The notes beneath the pieces are model-generated. The model saw only the letters and a program-made list of their open reading frames with translations. It searched no databases and was not told the DNA's origin. Below, piece after piece: positions 12,004 to 23,687 of a DNA stretch of 64,000 nt (positions within the stretch are counted from its first letter, which is position 1; each line of letters opens with the position of its first letter). Made by a program: the position numbers and the translations under genes. This DNA is from Rhytidiadelphus loreus. Lineage: Eukaryota; Streptophyta; Bryopsida; Hypnales; Hylocomiaceae. The stretch spans positions 32,778,760 to 32,842,759 of the forward strand of contig OX344762.1 in the NCBI GenBank assembly GCA_947034895.1. Reading direction: 5' to 3'.

Positions 12004-15000
12004 CTATAGCCACTTGCCCTTGTTGCCAGAGAGACGTGACAGTCGCGACAGTGGAACAGCAGCGGGAGTTGCCTCCTCCGGCTTAGACTCGGAGTCGTCC
12101 TCTGGAGGCTTGCTCGCATTGTCTTCGTCGTCGTCGTCTTGATGTTCTGCACCTTCCTCCGCCTCCGGAAGCTCCGCCGCCACCTCCTCGATCTGGTGCT
12201 TCGGCTTCTGCGCGCTCTCGGCGTTGCCCTGCATTCCCTCCAGAACCTTCCGGAATTCCAGCCACTCCAAAAACTGCTTCTCCACCGTCGTATTAAACTT
12301 CTCCAGCGTCGGCTGCTTTGTTGCGGAAGTATCAGAATCCTTCTCCTTCGAAGGCTGCTGCTGCTGCTTCCCCTTGTGGCCCTCCTTCTCCTCCTTCGAA
12401 GACTTCGGATTGTCTTTCGCCTGCTTGTCGTCCTTAAACTCTTTCATGCTGGTCTCGGAATCCTCCTTCCCGGCTTTCAACTCGTCCTCGATCTCCCCGC
12501 TGAACGAAGCCATCCGTGTCTCAAAGTACCTATTCAGAAAGAACATTTTGACTAGCTGAGGTTAGATTCGAATCAATACTGACGAGGCAATCTAAACTTT
12601 AAACTTGTTAGATTGACAGAAAGTTCCTAAAATCAGAACTTTTCCAGATGTGTCTATCTAGATCCAACATTCGATCTAAAATAATCTAGTTTTCAGCGCT
12701 TAAAGACCTAAACAAATCTGGATTTAAAAGCTTTGCGCATGTGAATGTCACTGTTTTGGCACTCTTGAGTATATCCAATTCAACGAATTTGACCATTCTC
12801 ATGTACGTTGTAGGACAGCAATACTAACTCTAGTCTCATCTCCTGCTTCATGCATGATTATAAGGACTGAGGAGGAGGTCCTGTGGTTCGGGTGTGTACA
12901 TAAAATCATATTCTAAAGCAAAGGCGCCTGGTCACAATTGAATATTACTCGGGATTAGAGTTCACTAATATTTGAAAATATTAGTGAATTGATATTACCG
13001 ACTGGTGGTGTACGTTGAGTACACTTCACCGGCGACCCGCCACCGCAGTTTCGTCCCCTCTCGCGTCCTGGGAAACCTCCATAGCATGGAATCGGCGAAC
13101 TCGGTGCCCGTGAACTGCACGCCGCCCTCACTCGTGAACGGGAGCTGGTCCAGCGGGTTGCTGGGAACCCGGCGCCCCCACTTCCACATGGAGTTCGACT
13201 GCGCCATGCGGATGGGATTCGCCCTGTCGAACGGGATCCCCTTCATGGCCTGGCGCAATGAAAACCAAAAAAATGCACAAATTTTAGCCAAATAGCACAT
13301 ATGGCTAGTCTAAAAGAACATGAATCTTCGAAGCTTTGTTAGGCTAGGCAATTAGCCATAGTGCAAAACCTTGAAGGTCCTTAAAAAGAATGCCCGAAAT
13401 GTATAAAACTGATTGCGACATGAATATGAAATTTGCGACAGTAAGCATGCCGGTATGTAGTTGAGTGATCAATAAAAAGAAGAAGCATACTAGGTTAAAG
13501 CCAAGTCTAAAATACACAATGCACCAGCAAAGGCACTTCATCGTATAACCTAGTAACACATCATTAAAAAGACCTAGTGAAGTAGTGAAAGAGAATATTG
13601 AGGGCATCCGACTAGTCTCGAATATGTTGCTCCAATTGGGTATGGAAGTTCAAGGTTGCAGCAGTTTTTGTTAGTTTTCAATTTTGCATAATTCAAGACA
13701 ATCAGAGCATTTGTTACTGGCCTGGAGGGTCCACTTGAAGCTGCCGCCGCGGTCGTCGCCGTCCAGAGGCTCCTGCTCGAATCGCCACGGCTTGGACTTC
13801 ATGAGGATGCTGGTGCTCACCCCGGCGCTGGCGCTGAAGCCCGCGCCGAACCCCGTTTTCGCAAGGGCCACGACGTTGCCGCCCAAGCCGACGCTGAGAT
13901 TTTGACCCCGCCCAACACTGAACTCGGCGTTGGAGGACGAGTTCGTCAACGTGACACTGGAACTGTCGTCAGCCAACGGCACCACCGACACCGTGACGCC
14001 GCTGGGAAAGTGCCCCATGCACGAGTCGTCCCAGCGGGAGTTCTCCGCCTTCAGCCTCACGTGCTTGATCGCCACTCCCACCTGCATAGAGCTCCATCGA
14101 TCAGCACTCGCTCTTGAATAAAATTCTGAAGGACATGAATATGGAAACGTCAATCTGTCAAGGAAACGTCAAAATGGCACAGCGGGCCTTCTAGAAAGGA
14201 AGGAATTTAAAATGACAAGATTTAGGGAGCCAGTCCTGAGGGGATGGGGTGGAAATATAACCTAGCTAAGCGGCACACACTGTTGTGGATATAATGTCAT
14301 TTCCATACTAATTAGCTTAGTTTTCTATCGGTATCGATTTTGTCAAAGTGGCGCATCGAATATCGCCAATATAGTTAGCAGAATTCCATGAGGGAATTGA
14401 AATGAGTGATCTATGAATCTCTACGTATGTACATACCTGCAGGAAGTCGGCGGTTGGAAGCACGGTGGTTTGGAGCTGAATGCTCAACTGGGCAGTTTGG
14501 CGGTACAGCATTGTCAGCTGCTTGTACCGGTCCTTCGGCTCCTCCTCCTGTCAATTAAGGGTACTTAAGTAATTAGATAACACATCAATTTTCAGTGCAC
14601 CGCCATTTCTAGCAAGGATGGTCATATTCGTTTCAATGGCATGTTTTAGACTTTCAAAGCGATTAACTCTTTTAATTCAATTATGCAAAGCTTTAGAAAT
14701 TGCGACTGGTGTTCTAGATGAGCTCCTGGAAACTGACAACGTATGTTCTTGAAATTTAGCCATTGAAACGAATATGACACTTAGGTTTGTCTTCAGTTAC
14801 AATGTATGTTTAATACCACATCTAACAGACCCTAGACCTCAAGCATATTCTTAGAGCCATTCACCACATTGGTGATCAAGAGAGTATAATTGATTCCGTT
14901 ACGTACATTAAGAGTCACCTTGGCCTTAAGTTACAATGAGTGGTACTGAAGAGAATGTATAGGACCACCATCGATAGCAAATTCCATAGTTCTGCAGTTA

Positions 15001-16552
15001 AATTAGGTCAATTCATGTAAAATTAGGTCACAATACTCTAAATCATTGCCATATAGTCACGCATCTATAATTCTACATGACACATTGCTTTTTATTAGTA
15101 CTCTACAGCGCTATCTTAAACCTCAGTATTCACAATACAATTCGTTGACTTGGGATTACGTAGTGATTTCGGTACACTACTTTGACGTCTCAAAATGGTC
15201 ATTTTAATGATGTCTGAAACAGGTCATATTCATTAAAATGGCGTGCTTCCCTGTGCCAAAATTGCGGTGTTAAAGTGCTCTGAGCTCTAAAAACTAGGAC
15301 GACAATAGATTTGAGGTTTCAGAAACTATGCCAATTTCACTGAACTCCAGTAATCCGCCGTTTTAACGAATGATTATGAGATAGTTTGAATGGAAGATTA
15401 GCTGCCTTGATAGCTAGCGCGCAGTGCCTGGTGATAGGAGAGCATACATACCGCGTTGGCGTGCTCGACGTTCATCATGAGCAACGGCACGTCCATTTTA
15501 ATCTCCCACACGCCATTGTGCGCTTGCGCCACGCACTTTGGCTTCCCAAGGTCCATGCCCGTCTGCTGGTCAACACAGCATTTCCACAGCGTATAAATCA
15601 TGGCGTCATTGTAATTCTTCGTGCTGTACTCTTCCACCAGCTGGTACATGAGCGTGTCCATCTTCGCCCTGTCCGCCACCATCCGCTTCGCAGCTCCATT
15701 CAGTCCATTCTCTCCACTCACCGCGTTCAAATCGCGATTTTCAAAGAAAAACGCCAGCGTTTCTTTCAGGAACAGGTTGTCAATCCACCGTCGCGTGAGC
15801 AGAATTCGGAACACATCGGCGTGGCACTTGGTCGCCGCGACCACGGCGACTCGCCAAAGAAGATAAGTTTTGTACGAAGCTCTCACGACTTCGTGAAGAT
15901 ACTCCTCCCGCAACGACGAGGAGCCTCGCAAATCCCACCCAACAGCCTGGAAACTCGGCATTGCGTCTGGCAGCATGGACTTCGCGGCCGCGAGCTTGGG
16001 CAACCAGATGGGCGACGCGATCTCCGCCACGAACGGGTACCCGTCGCGCTCCTTCCACCGCCACGCCACCATGAACCCCATCAGCGCCGCGCCCGCGGAC
16101 ACCATGGGCTTCAGGAGCTCGCTAACGACCGTGGCGTGCCCGGCCTCCGCAGCTTTCAGAAGCGCGTACGCATTGAACATCGCCACCATCAAGCTGCCAC
16201 CGCAGCGCTCACTCTGAATTTCCCGCAGCCGCCGCACGCAACGGAGCAGGCCCTCTCGCGCCGCTTGCACTAACGCGTGCCCCGCTGCTTGGGGGCACCA
16301 GTCGCAGTCGCTGTCGCAGTCCGCCATCACGAGCGCCGCCAGCTTGCGACTTGGGGTCAGAGCTTCCTCGCTCACGATGCTGTCGATGGTGCGCCATGTC
16401 TCCCGCACGGCAGGTTGCACCGCTTCCACCAATGCCACTTCAAGGACTTCTTCCAGATCCGCTGGCTGGTTTCGTGTGGTCGCCACTTCCTCCGCGTGAC
16501 GGAGCGCCTCCGCTAAGCTCACCAGGCCCAGACCCTCACAATCAAACCCCAT
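12004..16552 (-). CDS. Five-exon gene of unknown function, 782 residues
   Basis: Exons on the minus strand are 16552-15452, 14547-14437, 14081-13722, 13249-12999 and 12529-12004. The phases join exactly, giving 782 codons plus a stop. Three introns are GT-AG. The third appears to start with GC (CAG, then GCCAGT), since no in-frame GT fits. Residues 1-367 are Ala/Leu-rich and helical, with ankyrin-like spacing (for example AEAGHATVVSELL and ATKCHADVFRILL). Residues 368-404 are a Gln/Leu-rich helix. The next 200 residues look beta-rich, with a Gly/Ser-rich stretch (NLSVGLGGNV, GAGFSASAG) and several Trp-containing motifs ending near LRWRVAGEVYSTY. From about residue 615 the protein is highly charged (Lys/Glu/Asp, poly-Gln, poly-Asp) and probably disordered. 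I do not recognise the family. No signal peptide or membrane segment is evident. A CACTA terminus lies just past the stop and may supply the 3' end of the transcript. Confidence 0.75.
12961..12988. repeat. Perfect 12-bp hairpin in an intron
   Basis: TTCACTAATATT and its exact reverse complement are separated by four bases. The hairpin lies in the last intron of the 782-residue gene, about 10 bases inside the donor site. It is short and AT-rich. It could influence splicing or be chance. Confidence 0.6.
14621..14778. repeat. Small inverted-repeat insertion in an intron
   Basis: Twenty bases at 14621-14640 (GTCATATTCGTTTCAATGGC) recur as an exact reverse complement at 14759-14778, enclosing about 118 bp of noncoding DNA. 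The unit lies inside the first intron of the 782-residue gene, just beyond the acceptor. It looks like a very small MITE, though no clean target duplication was found. Confidence 0.55.
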
Positions 16553-19145
16553 CTCAGTTCTCCAACCTTCCGCTCATTCACAGCCACTACTAGAAAGCAG
16601 TCCTACCATTACACTCCCTCACTGATCTCCGCATCGTCACTAGCTTCCTATCAATGAGATATACAATTTCACTGTATATATTACTACACAAGTTTACCAC
16701 AGTTGCATCATACCGACAGTACAGCAATCCTTCGTACTGTTCCAATGGCTGGTCTATATTATATTCGAATGATTCGAAATCATGTATGCTTGTGACTGAT
16801 GGACTTGCATCGATCAGCTGCACGCGAATCCACTCAGACCCCTATAAACCAGGTCACAGACACAATTCTATTGAGGGCTACGAATGCAACAATGTGCTAG
16901 CTAGCAGTCTTGCAGAAGGTCTTGCAGCTTGTGGTTGCTTCCAGCTTACCCCAAATTCGGCATTTTCGGCGCTGAAAGCAGCTTCGGAAGGCGTTGCGTG
17001 AGCCACCACCGACATTCAAGGCTGGTGGGAGTGTGGGGAGGGTGCTCCGTCGTCATGACTCCGGATTTAGTGAAGTTAGCGGCAAATGGCAACTGGGCTT
17101 TCGCTGCCTGGATTGTCGACGTGGCGGAGGAATCTGTTGTCGATAGCAACGCCGGGGGATCTAAAATTAGGATGCGGAATCTCTTCAATGGATTTCATGG
17201 CGACGGTGTGTGCTGTCAAGAAAATACTTGTTACTCACTCGGGCAACATTCTCAGAGGTTGTCTTGTGTGGGTCCGTCAGTACGGGTACTCACACCTTCT
17301 TCACTTGGCACTTGGAGAATGAGAAGTTGGGGAGGGTTTGGAGGAGCCAACTGGATGGATGAAGAAGGTGTGACATCCCTAAAAGATATGTTGAGAGTGG
17401 AGAAGGAAAAAAATGGAGAATTCATTTATCTGAACGTAAGATTAGATGCAAGGTTGAAGGAAAATCGGCAACAACAAAGGTAAAAGTGGCAATGGAAAGG
17501 TGAATGTGTAGAGCACAAAGGAATATTATTAGTTGGATATATTTTCCACACTCCCAATCTTCACTTCCAACGCGGAAGATATATCCAACTAAGAATATTC
17601 TACCACCATGAAGCCAACCCCAAGTCAGCACTTAAAGAGTGGAGAATGGAAACATGACAAGTGAAGAAGGTGTGACTATTCCTAGTATAAAGGTTGTAAT
17701 TGTGATTGGTCTTGAAATTTCAAGGCCTAATCAACATCCAATATAGGGGCACTTTTTGCACTAAGCACTAGCACAAGGTGCATCCGCAAGTTTTGCATTC
17801 CCTGCATTCACACTACAAACATTGATTTGCAAAAACCCAATTTTTGCATGTTATGAAAATGATTTTATATATGATTATAAATTTCTAGAAGGGAGGATTT
17901 TTCTACCAATGATATTTGGGAAGACTCATCAATATGAATAGCACTAGTAGGACAAATTAGTGTAACACTAACACTACAAGGGGTAGGGAAAATTGAACTT
18001 ACTAAGTCAACCAACCTATACATTTGGCCTTTGGTAAAATATTTGGAAATTAGTATGTAGCATGTGAAGACATTTTGAATTCACATGTGGAATTGGAGAT
18101 CCCTAAGCCAATTAATATAGCTAAGAAAAATTTAAAAACTCATAAGACTTAATTAAATATAGATTACAAATACAGGGTTAGTTTGGAGATTTGGAAATCT
18201 ACTAGGCCAAACGTATGGGTTGGTTTACTAAATTCTATTGGGAAGTAGAATGGAAGTCTATTTGCGTTGTTTTGTGCATTATTTTTCAAATATGAAGGAA
18301 TGCAATTTTTATAAGATGTAAGGTGACTACACCTAGTTGTCTAATAGGTATTTGAGCATGGTCTTAGTATGAATCTATCTAAGTTTGTTTTGAATCTTGT
18401 TGGAAGTGAGAAAGAAGATTCCTAATTATTTATACATTTTTCAATACTTCATGAATGAACTATGAATTTTCAAAGTACTGAAAATAGCTATATTCAAAAT
18501 CATCATTAGGATTCCATGAATAGGTACTTTACAAATCATCTAGAAGTCTCATCCTAGTCAATCTTCAAAAAAATATTTTGTTCCACTTTGCAAGCATTGT
18601 TCTCACACAAACATTGCCCTCAAACCCCAAATTTTTATTTGTGACCCTAATACTAGTTGAGAATAAGATCCAATATGGTTGCAATTTTTTTTAAATGAAT
18701 AAAAATTGATAAATAAACCATTTCTAGGTAAGGCTAATTTTGGCAAACTGTTGAGTATAGCCAATTTTCTAGTACACTCATGGATCTTTAGAAGTTAATC
18801 ATAAAAAGAATTTCCATTTACACCTTTTTTGAAATTATTGAAGAGTTGTGAGATAAAGGCATAAGGACCCTTGTAGTAGTTAGAACTTGAAGCAATAATC
18901 AAGGAGAAGTCTATCCTTGAATTGAATTATATCTGACTTATCTCATATTAATCTTTGAATGAAGATACCAAATCATAAAACAATCTAATTCTATTGAAAT
19001 CCTATTAGCTATACATTCACTTTTGTATAAAAATATACTACATTCTTCAAAAGTCTACTATCAATAGTTACATGCTTATACTTACTATGCAAGTGTTACA
19101 AATTTCACTCATTGTAACTTGTTCTAGTTCATTTTCAACAATCAT
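16553..19145. other. Intergenic region, no gene recognised
   Basis: 16.6-17.5 kb is of moderate GC content and may hold the promoter and 5' untranslated region of the minus-strand 782-residue gene. A plus-strand frame at 16929-17483 (184 codons) overlaps a shorter minus-strand frame, and neither has a recognisable domain. 17.6-19.1 kb is AT-rich with no open frame. Near 19380 a segment of about 50 bp resembles one near 27560 (both contain ATAGTTTCCTT followed by a diverged copy), which suggests an old dispersed repeat. Confidence 0.4.
17521..17600. repeat. 80-bp near-perfect hairpin
   Basis: Arms of 27 bases at 17521-17547 and 17574-17600 pair with only two mismatches (GAATATT...GGATATAT against its complement), leaving a loop of about 26 bases. 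It could be the precursor of a small RNA or the remains of a tiny MITE. No target duplication is clear. Confidence 0.7.
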
Positions 19146-19146
19146 G

Positions 19147-19169
19147 TATATATATATATATATATATAT
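19147..19169. repeat. TA dinucleotide microsatellite
   Basis: An uninterrupted run of alternating T and A over about 23 bases. It is a simple sequence repeat in AT-rich intergenic DNA. Confidence 0.9.
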
Positions 19170-19823
19170 CAAGGCAATCACATTAAATTGGAAGTATTTT
19201 AACACCATTGGCACTTTTAGGACAAGCAATTTGAAACATAAACTAATTTTCTACCTTTAGTTTTTAGAACTTCATGTAGATTAATGTCACAGTTTTTGGT
19301 GCTAGAATCACACCCATTTAACAAAATTGATGATATAAGGACCCCTATCAGATTCTTGGATGAATAGGTGCATTCTTTGTTTCTATAGTTTCCTTGAAAG
19401 TTGGTCATTGGACAGTTTTAGTTCCTGCTGTTCTTATTGGGATAAGTTTATGTAAAATTGGATCAGGATCACAGCATGTACACTAGGTCTCTTTCCCTTT
19501 CGGTCTTCCTTAGCTACAAACATGACAAAGCAGATAAAATTTAAACAAAAGCTTGAAGCATCAAATGGAAAAGGGCACTAATCCAATGAATGAGAAGAAT
19601 GAAACAAAAAATTCATGGTAAACAGTCAATCCACAGACCACTTTCTTGGTTTCAAAAGCTCAAGATTAAGAAATAAAATCGAGGCAGTTTCTTAGCACCA
19701 TTTATCAGACTCCATGAAACAGTCGGTACGCAAGTGTAATCAATATCAGCCAAATCTGCAAACTTCCACAGGAGGTATTGTAAGAAACTATCTATCTGGT
19801 AGCAAAAGATTGAAAGACACGGC
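19170..19823. other. Downstream flank of the ArfGAP-C2 gene
   Basis: Noncoding DNA between the TA repeat and the stop codon of the minus-strand ArfGAP-C2 gene. The part nearest the gene presumably holds its 3' untranslated region. No other feature is seen. Confidence 0.5.
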
Positions 19824-22755
19824 TTAAACCCCAGCAAGAGGGACCCATTCAAGTGAGACTTCCAACTCCCCCCTGTCGACATTCTGGAGCTTGAGAAGCA
19901 CGTCCTGTTTGATCAACCCATCGATGACCTCAATGTTGCTGTCTTCGACTAGAGCATTGTCACTACTGGTTAGCCACCGGCCTATTTGCTCACACCCAAA
20001 CTCTTCATACATACCTTCGTGCATTTGTGCAGCCAGGATGAGCGGATCGAGGTCCACTATAGCCTCTCCCATGGAATCATCGGCTGAAAAAACGTCATAA
20101 TCAAACACTTCCTGTTAACAGAAAAAGGGAAGCACCAATTCCTTTAGTATCTGATCAGTCCAATGCATGCAAAAATTCCACGCCAATGAATTCAGTTATA
20201 CAAGTTCTAAGCAGCTTACTACATACACACGTATACATAATTCCAAGTGTTATTCGAAATTTATTCTTAAAATGTATGTTTTGCTACATATATGGCATGC
20301 ATTCGTAAAACTGAATTGAGACTGTTCAGATGCTCCTTGCAACACGTACCAGCTTGAGTGGCTGAGGAGGATTTGGTACAGGGAGCAGGAACTCTTCATT
20401 CCAGACTGGGTTGAGATTTCTGTTCACCACCTTAGTTTTAACGGACTGCAGCAATGACAATATAAGTAGCTGAGGATCAACATTTCATGTAATCTCTCTC
20501 TAGTGAACAGCCACCACAATAACTCGGAAATGACAGGTGCATGCTTAAGAAGAGAGAGAAAGACTAGGGTTGGAGTGCAGATAAGAGTGGTCAAATGACA
20601 CAAATGTTTACCTGTGTTCGAAGGGTAATAACAACGTAAGGATCACTAGACAAGAAGTCTCGAACAACCAAGTTCCTGCCTCTTACGATTTTCACTTTCA
20701 GCGACCCCAATACTTCATCATTTCCAGCCTGTTGCTTCATACAGCAAGCCTCCCAATTCGTTAGAATATTACTTTCACAGACATACTTCAGCAGGCACCT
20801 CAAAAATTAGCTCCAGAAGACAAATACTGCTGGGTCTAGATTAAAGTATCTGTACATCAACTTTGCAAAAGAGGATTTAAATTCAAAGGCAATCCACCCA
20901 GAGAGGCCACTAGGTACATTGAGATAAGCTGGAACTATCTCTCGGCGACTCGTTACAAGGATGAGAAAAGTGTAGTTGAATTGAGAATAATTTACCTTAC
21001 TCGTTGAAGTGGTAGCGGAAAGCGAGGCATCACTTCCACGACTAGGAGCAAGAGAAGCAGAGTGGAAGCTGCTAAAACTGCCCGGTGGGGTACCACGCCG
21101 ACTGAATCCATTTAAGTTGGTGTTGCTGGTCATTGAGTCCCTGCTGCTGGTTGTTGAACCATAATTGTTGGTCATAGAATCCATGCTACTGGTCATTGAA
21201 CCCCTGCTGCTCGTTATTGAAGCTCTATTGCTGGTCATTGAATCTCTATTACTAGGCGCTAGTGGGCTAAGTCCTTCCGCAACGGAATGCGATCTGGTAC
21301 GAGAAGTTGCTTTCATTCGCAAATTTGGTTTCAAAAACTCCTGATCCTCGTACTTACGTCTGTGCAAAGTGAAGGAACGCTTTAGACTTTCAAAGAATCC
21401 AGCTGTACGGACACCACACCTAGAAATATATTTAGAGGTAACCAACTATCGTTGAGAGCATCACTGCAGTAACGGGAGCATGAGTCTATGACAATTTTAA
21501 CAGAGCCCGAGCTTGAATAGAACGTTCAGATTCTAAACCCCAGATGTGTTGGTGCGCTCCTCCCGAAATCAACATTCAGAACCAAATGAAGAGATAGGAC
21601 ACCTTATGAAGTCGGAACGTTCTTCCACGGATGCATCTGGAGGAGGCTTCCGTGTATCAGAGGGTATGCATTTCTCGTAGACCGAGTTCGCAGATGCGTT
21701 GCCACCTACGGCCTCCATAACCTCAACTTGTTCATCAGTCCATTCATCACTCGTCACAGAAACCACCTGAATAGAATAAAAACAATTAGGACAGGAATAG
21801 TATACAGGACCTGCCGGACAGACCAAATTTTCTGTAGGATTTCGAACCCGACGAAGTCCTATCCGAAGTATCGAGGACGCTAGTGAATTTGTAAAAACCA
21901 ACGGTCAATGCGATCAACTCCCTAGCAGATTGGGGGTCTTCATCTGCAGGAATCTTCAATGGGCCTGGAGGTAGAAACCTACAGTATGCTAAGGTTCCTC
22001 GTCCAGGTCCTCCATATTACAAACTAGCCAACGAATTAGGTCTCAGAAAAGGTTGTTAGGAAGACCAGGTTTCCAAATTCCATATATACTATTCCAATGC
22101 AAAGCAATTCTAGTCTCCCACATTGAATGGTAAAAATTAGGTCACACAGGAACTTACTGTAGAGATGTCTTCTCCAAGGCTGCGGTGCACCCCACAGCAC
22201 TTGATACACAGAAACACTCCTATACTCGTCGATCTGCATGAGCAATGCGAATCACAATGTTCATAATCAAAGGCTTCGCCCTAAAAAGTACTCTATGAGA
22301 ACTACATTTAAACAAGAAGGTTTCATACGAGTTACGAGAACCCAGTTCCCAAACCCTAAAATCTCACACGGTGAGTACATACTGATTGTGAGGCAGTACT
22401 CCACCACTACATCTAAGTTAATCTTCACCTCGTTCTAGGTCATATATCAGAAAAAATTCGAACCCTAATAACTCTTGAATACCATATCCTTATAACACAT
22501 GCTCATCAACTAAAAATCAGGAACCAAGAATCTATAAGATATCGACTAGTCTAATAAATGGAACAATGCTCAGTGCAAAATGTGCTGGTTTGGGGTATTC
22601 CTACCAGGCAATCTCAAATGAAAATTGGACACGCCCAGGACAATACGGTAAATCAAAGAAAACTCAGAGACTCACGCCCATTGTGGACTCGGAGCTGCAC
22701 AATCCGCACACACGCGGTTGTCCGATTGCTGCATCAATTCCTTCAGCCTGTCCAT
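19824..22755 (-). CDS. ArfGAP and C2 domain protein (AGD11-13/ZAC type), 394 residues
   Basis: Seven coding exons join in phase: 22755-22676, 22233-22158, 21766-21603, 21359-20996, 20728-20612, 20445-20350 and 20111-19824, giving 394 residues. The protein starts MDRLKELMQQSDNRVC. The ArfGAP zinc finger uses Cys16, Cys19, Cys36 and Cys39, with the arginine finger at Arg44 in CGVHRSLG, followed by SDEWTDEQ and the closing ERSDFIR block. The family activates GTP hydrolysis by ARF GTPases at Golgi or plasma-membrane sites. Residues 115-228 form a Ser/Thr-rich linker with repeats of the form SMTSSRD. From 229 a C2 domain follows (LVVRDFLSSDPYVV, NRNLNPVWNEEF, VFDYDVFSADD), with the Asp residues expected for calcium and phospholipid binding. 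Plant AGD11-13 share this order, and the linker here looks long. All introns are GT-AG. The start is supported by family length and position before the first Cys. Confidence 0.93.
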
Positions 22756-23476
22756 TGTCTTCGACTCTAGGAGCGATCGATCAGAAAAGGGAATAAAAGC
22801 CAAAGTAAATGTCTTCAAGTAGATGAAATTCGACGGAGGATGACGACTCGAAGCTTGGAATTAGAAGAAGAAATAATTCAAATCCTCAGAAAATTCAAGA
22901 CTGTTCTCCTGAATTATCCAATGATATGATACTACCAACAGTACGAGCTAGGGCAGTATGGATACACCGTGAACGAGCTCCAAAACTGTGTACCAAAAGC
23001 AGAGAAAATCTGAATTTCTAGCTATAATCCAGATCCAGGCGTTACGAGCTTCAAGAGGCAATACCGCCTGCTGCAACCTGTAATGAGGACGACAACCACA
23101 CAAGCCAGGAGAGGCGACGATTCTCTGAGCACAGATCAATTGAGCATCTCCGCCATCGCCAGCGCTGAATCCTTCCGCATAACTAAGTAATGAAATTTCG
23201 AAGACGACTTCAAATCAAATCCAGAGCTTAATTCGGGTCTCAATCGACAACCTCGGAACTCGAATTTCCGGATCTCGACCAGTTCTAAAGTCTAAACTTG
23301 ACCATCGGGATCTTGGTAATACGTAGATTTTGGACAATGTCATATTACTCTCTAAAGCAATAGGTTTGGGACTAGTCCAACACATTACATTGGGAGGGGC
23401 ATTTGCAATTATGATGCTTGTATGTGGCTCAAGTTGGAACCAACGATCAATATTTCCTAACAAAAGGTTTATTGGC
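22756..23476. promoter_or_regulatory. Upstream region of the ArfGAP-C2 gene
   Basis: Lies directly upstream of the minus-strand ArfGAP-C2 start codon and should contain its 5' untranslated region and promoter. Several short frames occur on both strands, but none looks coding. No single core promoter element stands out, and the region is bounded on the far side by a MITE at 23480. Confidence 0.4.
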
Positions 23477-23479
23477 TTA

Positions 23480-23684
23480 GAGCATCTCCACGAATATGTT
23501 CTGTATCCCTAAATATTTAGGGAGAAGACCTCAGATGAGGATGGGGATACAGAAGCTTGCGTGAGGTCTCATTTCTATAAAGACCTCACATAGAGAACTC
23601 ACAAGGTCTCATTTCTATAAAGTCAAGGTTGACTAGTTTGAGGTCCCAAGTTTGGGGATAGAGAACACGTTGGTGGGGATGCTC
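23480..23684. mobile_element. Tourist-like (PIF/Harbinger) MITE, copy 1
   Basis: A 205-bp noncoding element begins GAGCATCTCC and ends GGGGATGCTC, with TTA at 23477-23479 and again at 23685-23687. GAGCATC termini with a TTA duplication are typical of PIF/Harbinger-derived MITEs in plants. The interior (CTGTATCCCTAAA, GGTCTCATTTCTATAAAG, AAGGTTGAC) matches the longer copy at 28899-29161. It lies upstream of the ArfGAP-C2 gene. Confidence 0.85.
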
Positions 23685-23687
23685 TTA

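Noticed and set aside
15386..16273. 295-residue plus-strand open frame
   Set aside because: It is antisense to exon 1 of the 782-residue gene, rich in Arg/His as expected from the reverse of a GC-rich coding exon, with no domain of its own.
17942..17990. ACACTACAAGGGG as a CACTA left terminus to pair with the end at 11986
   Set aside because: Wrong side and orientation, sequence diverges after the first eight bases, and no TTGCAA-rich subterminal region follows.
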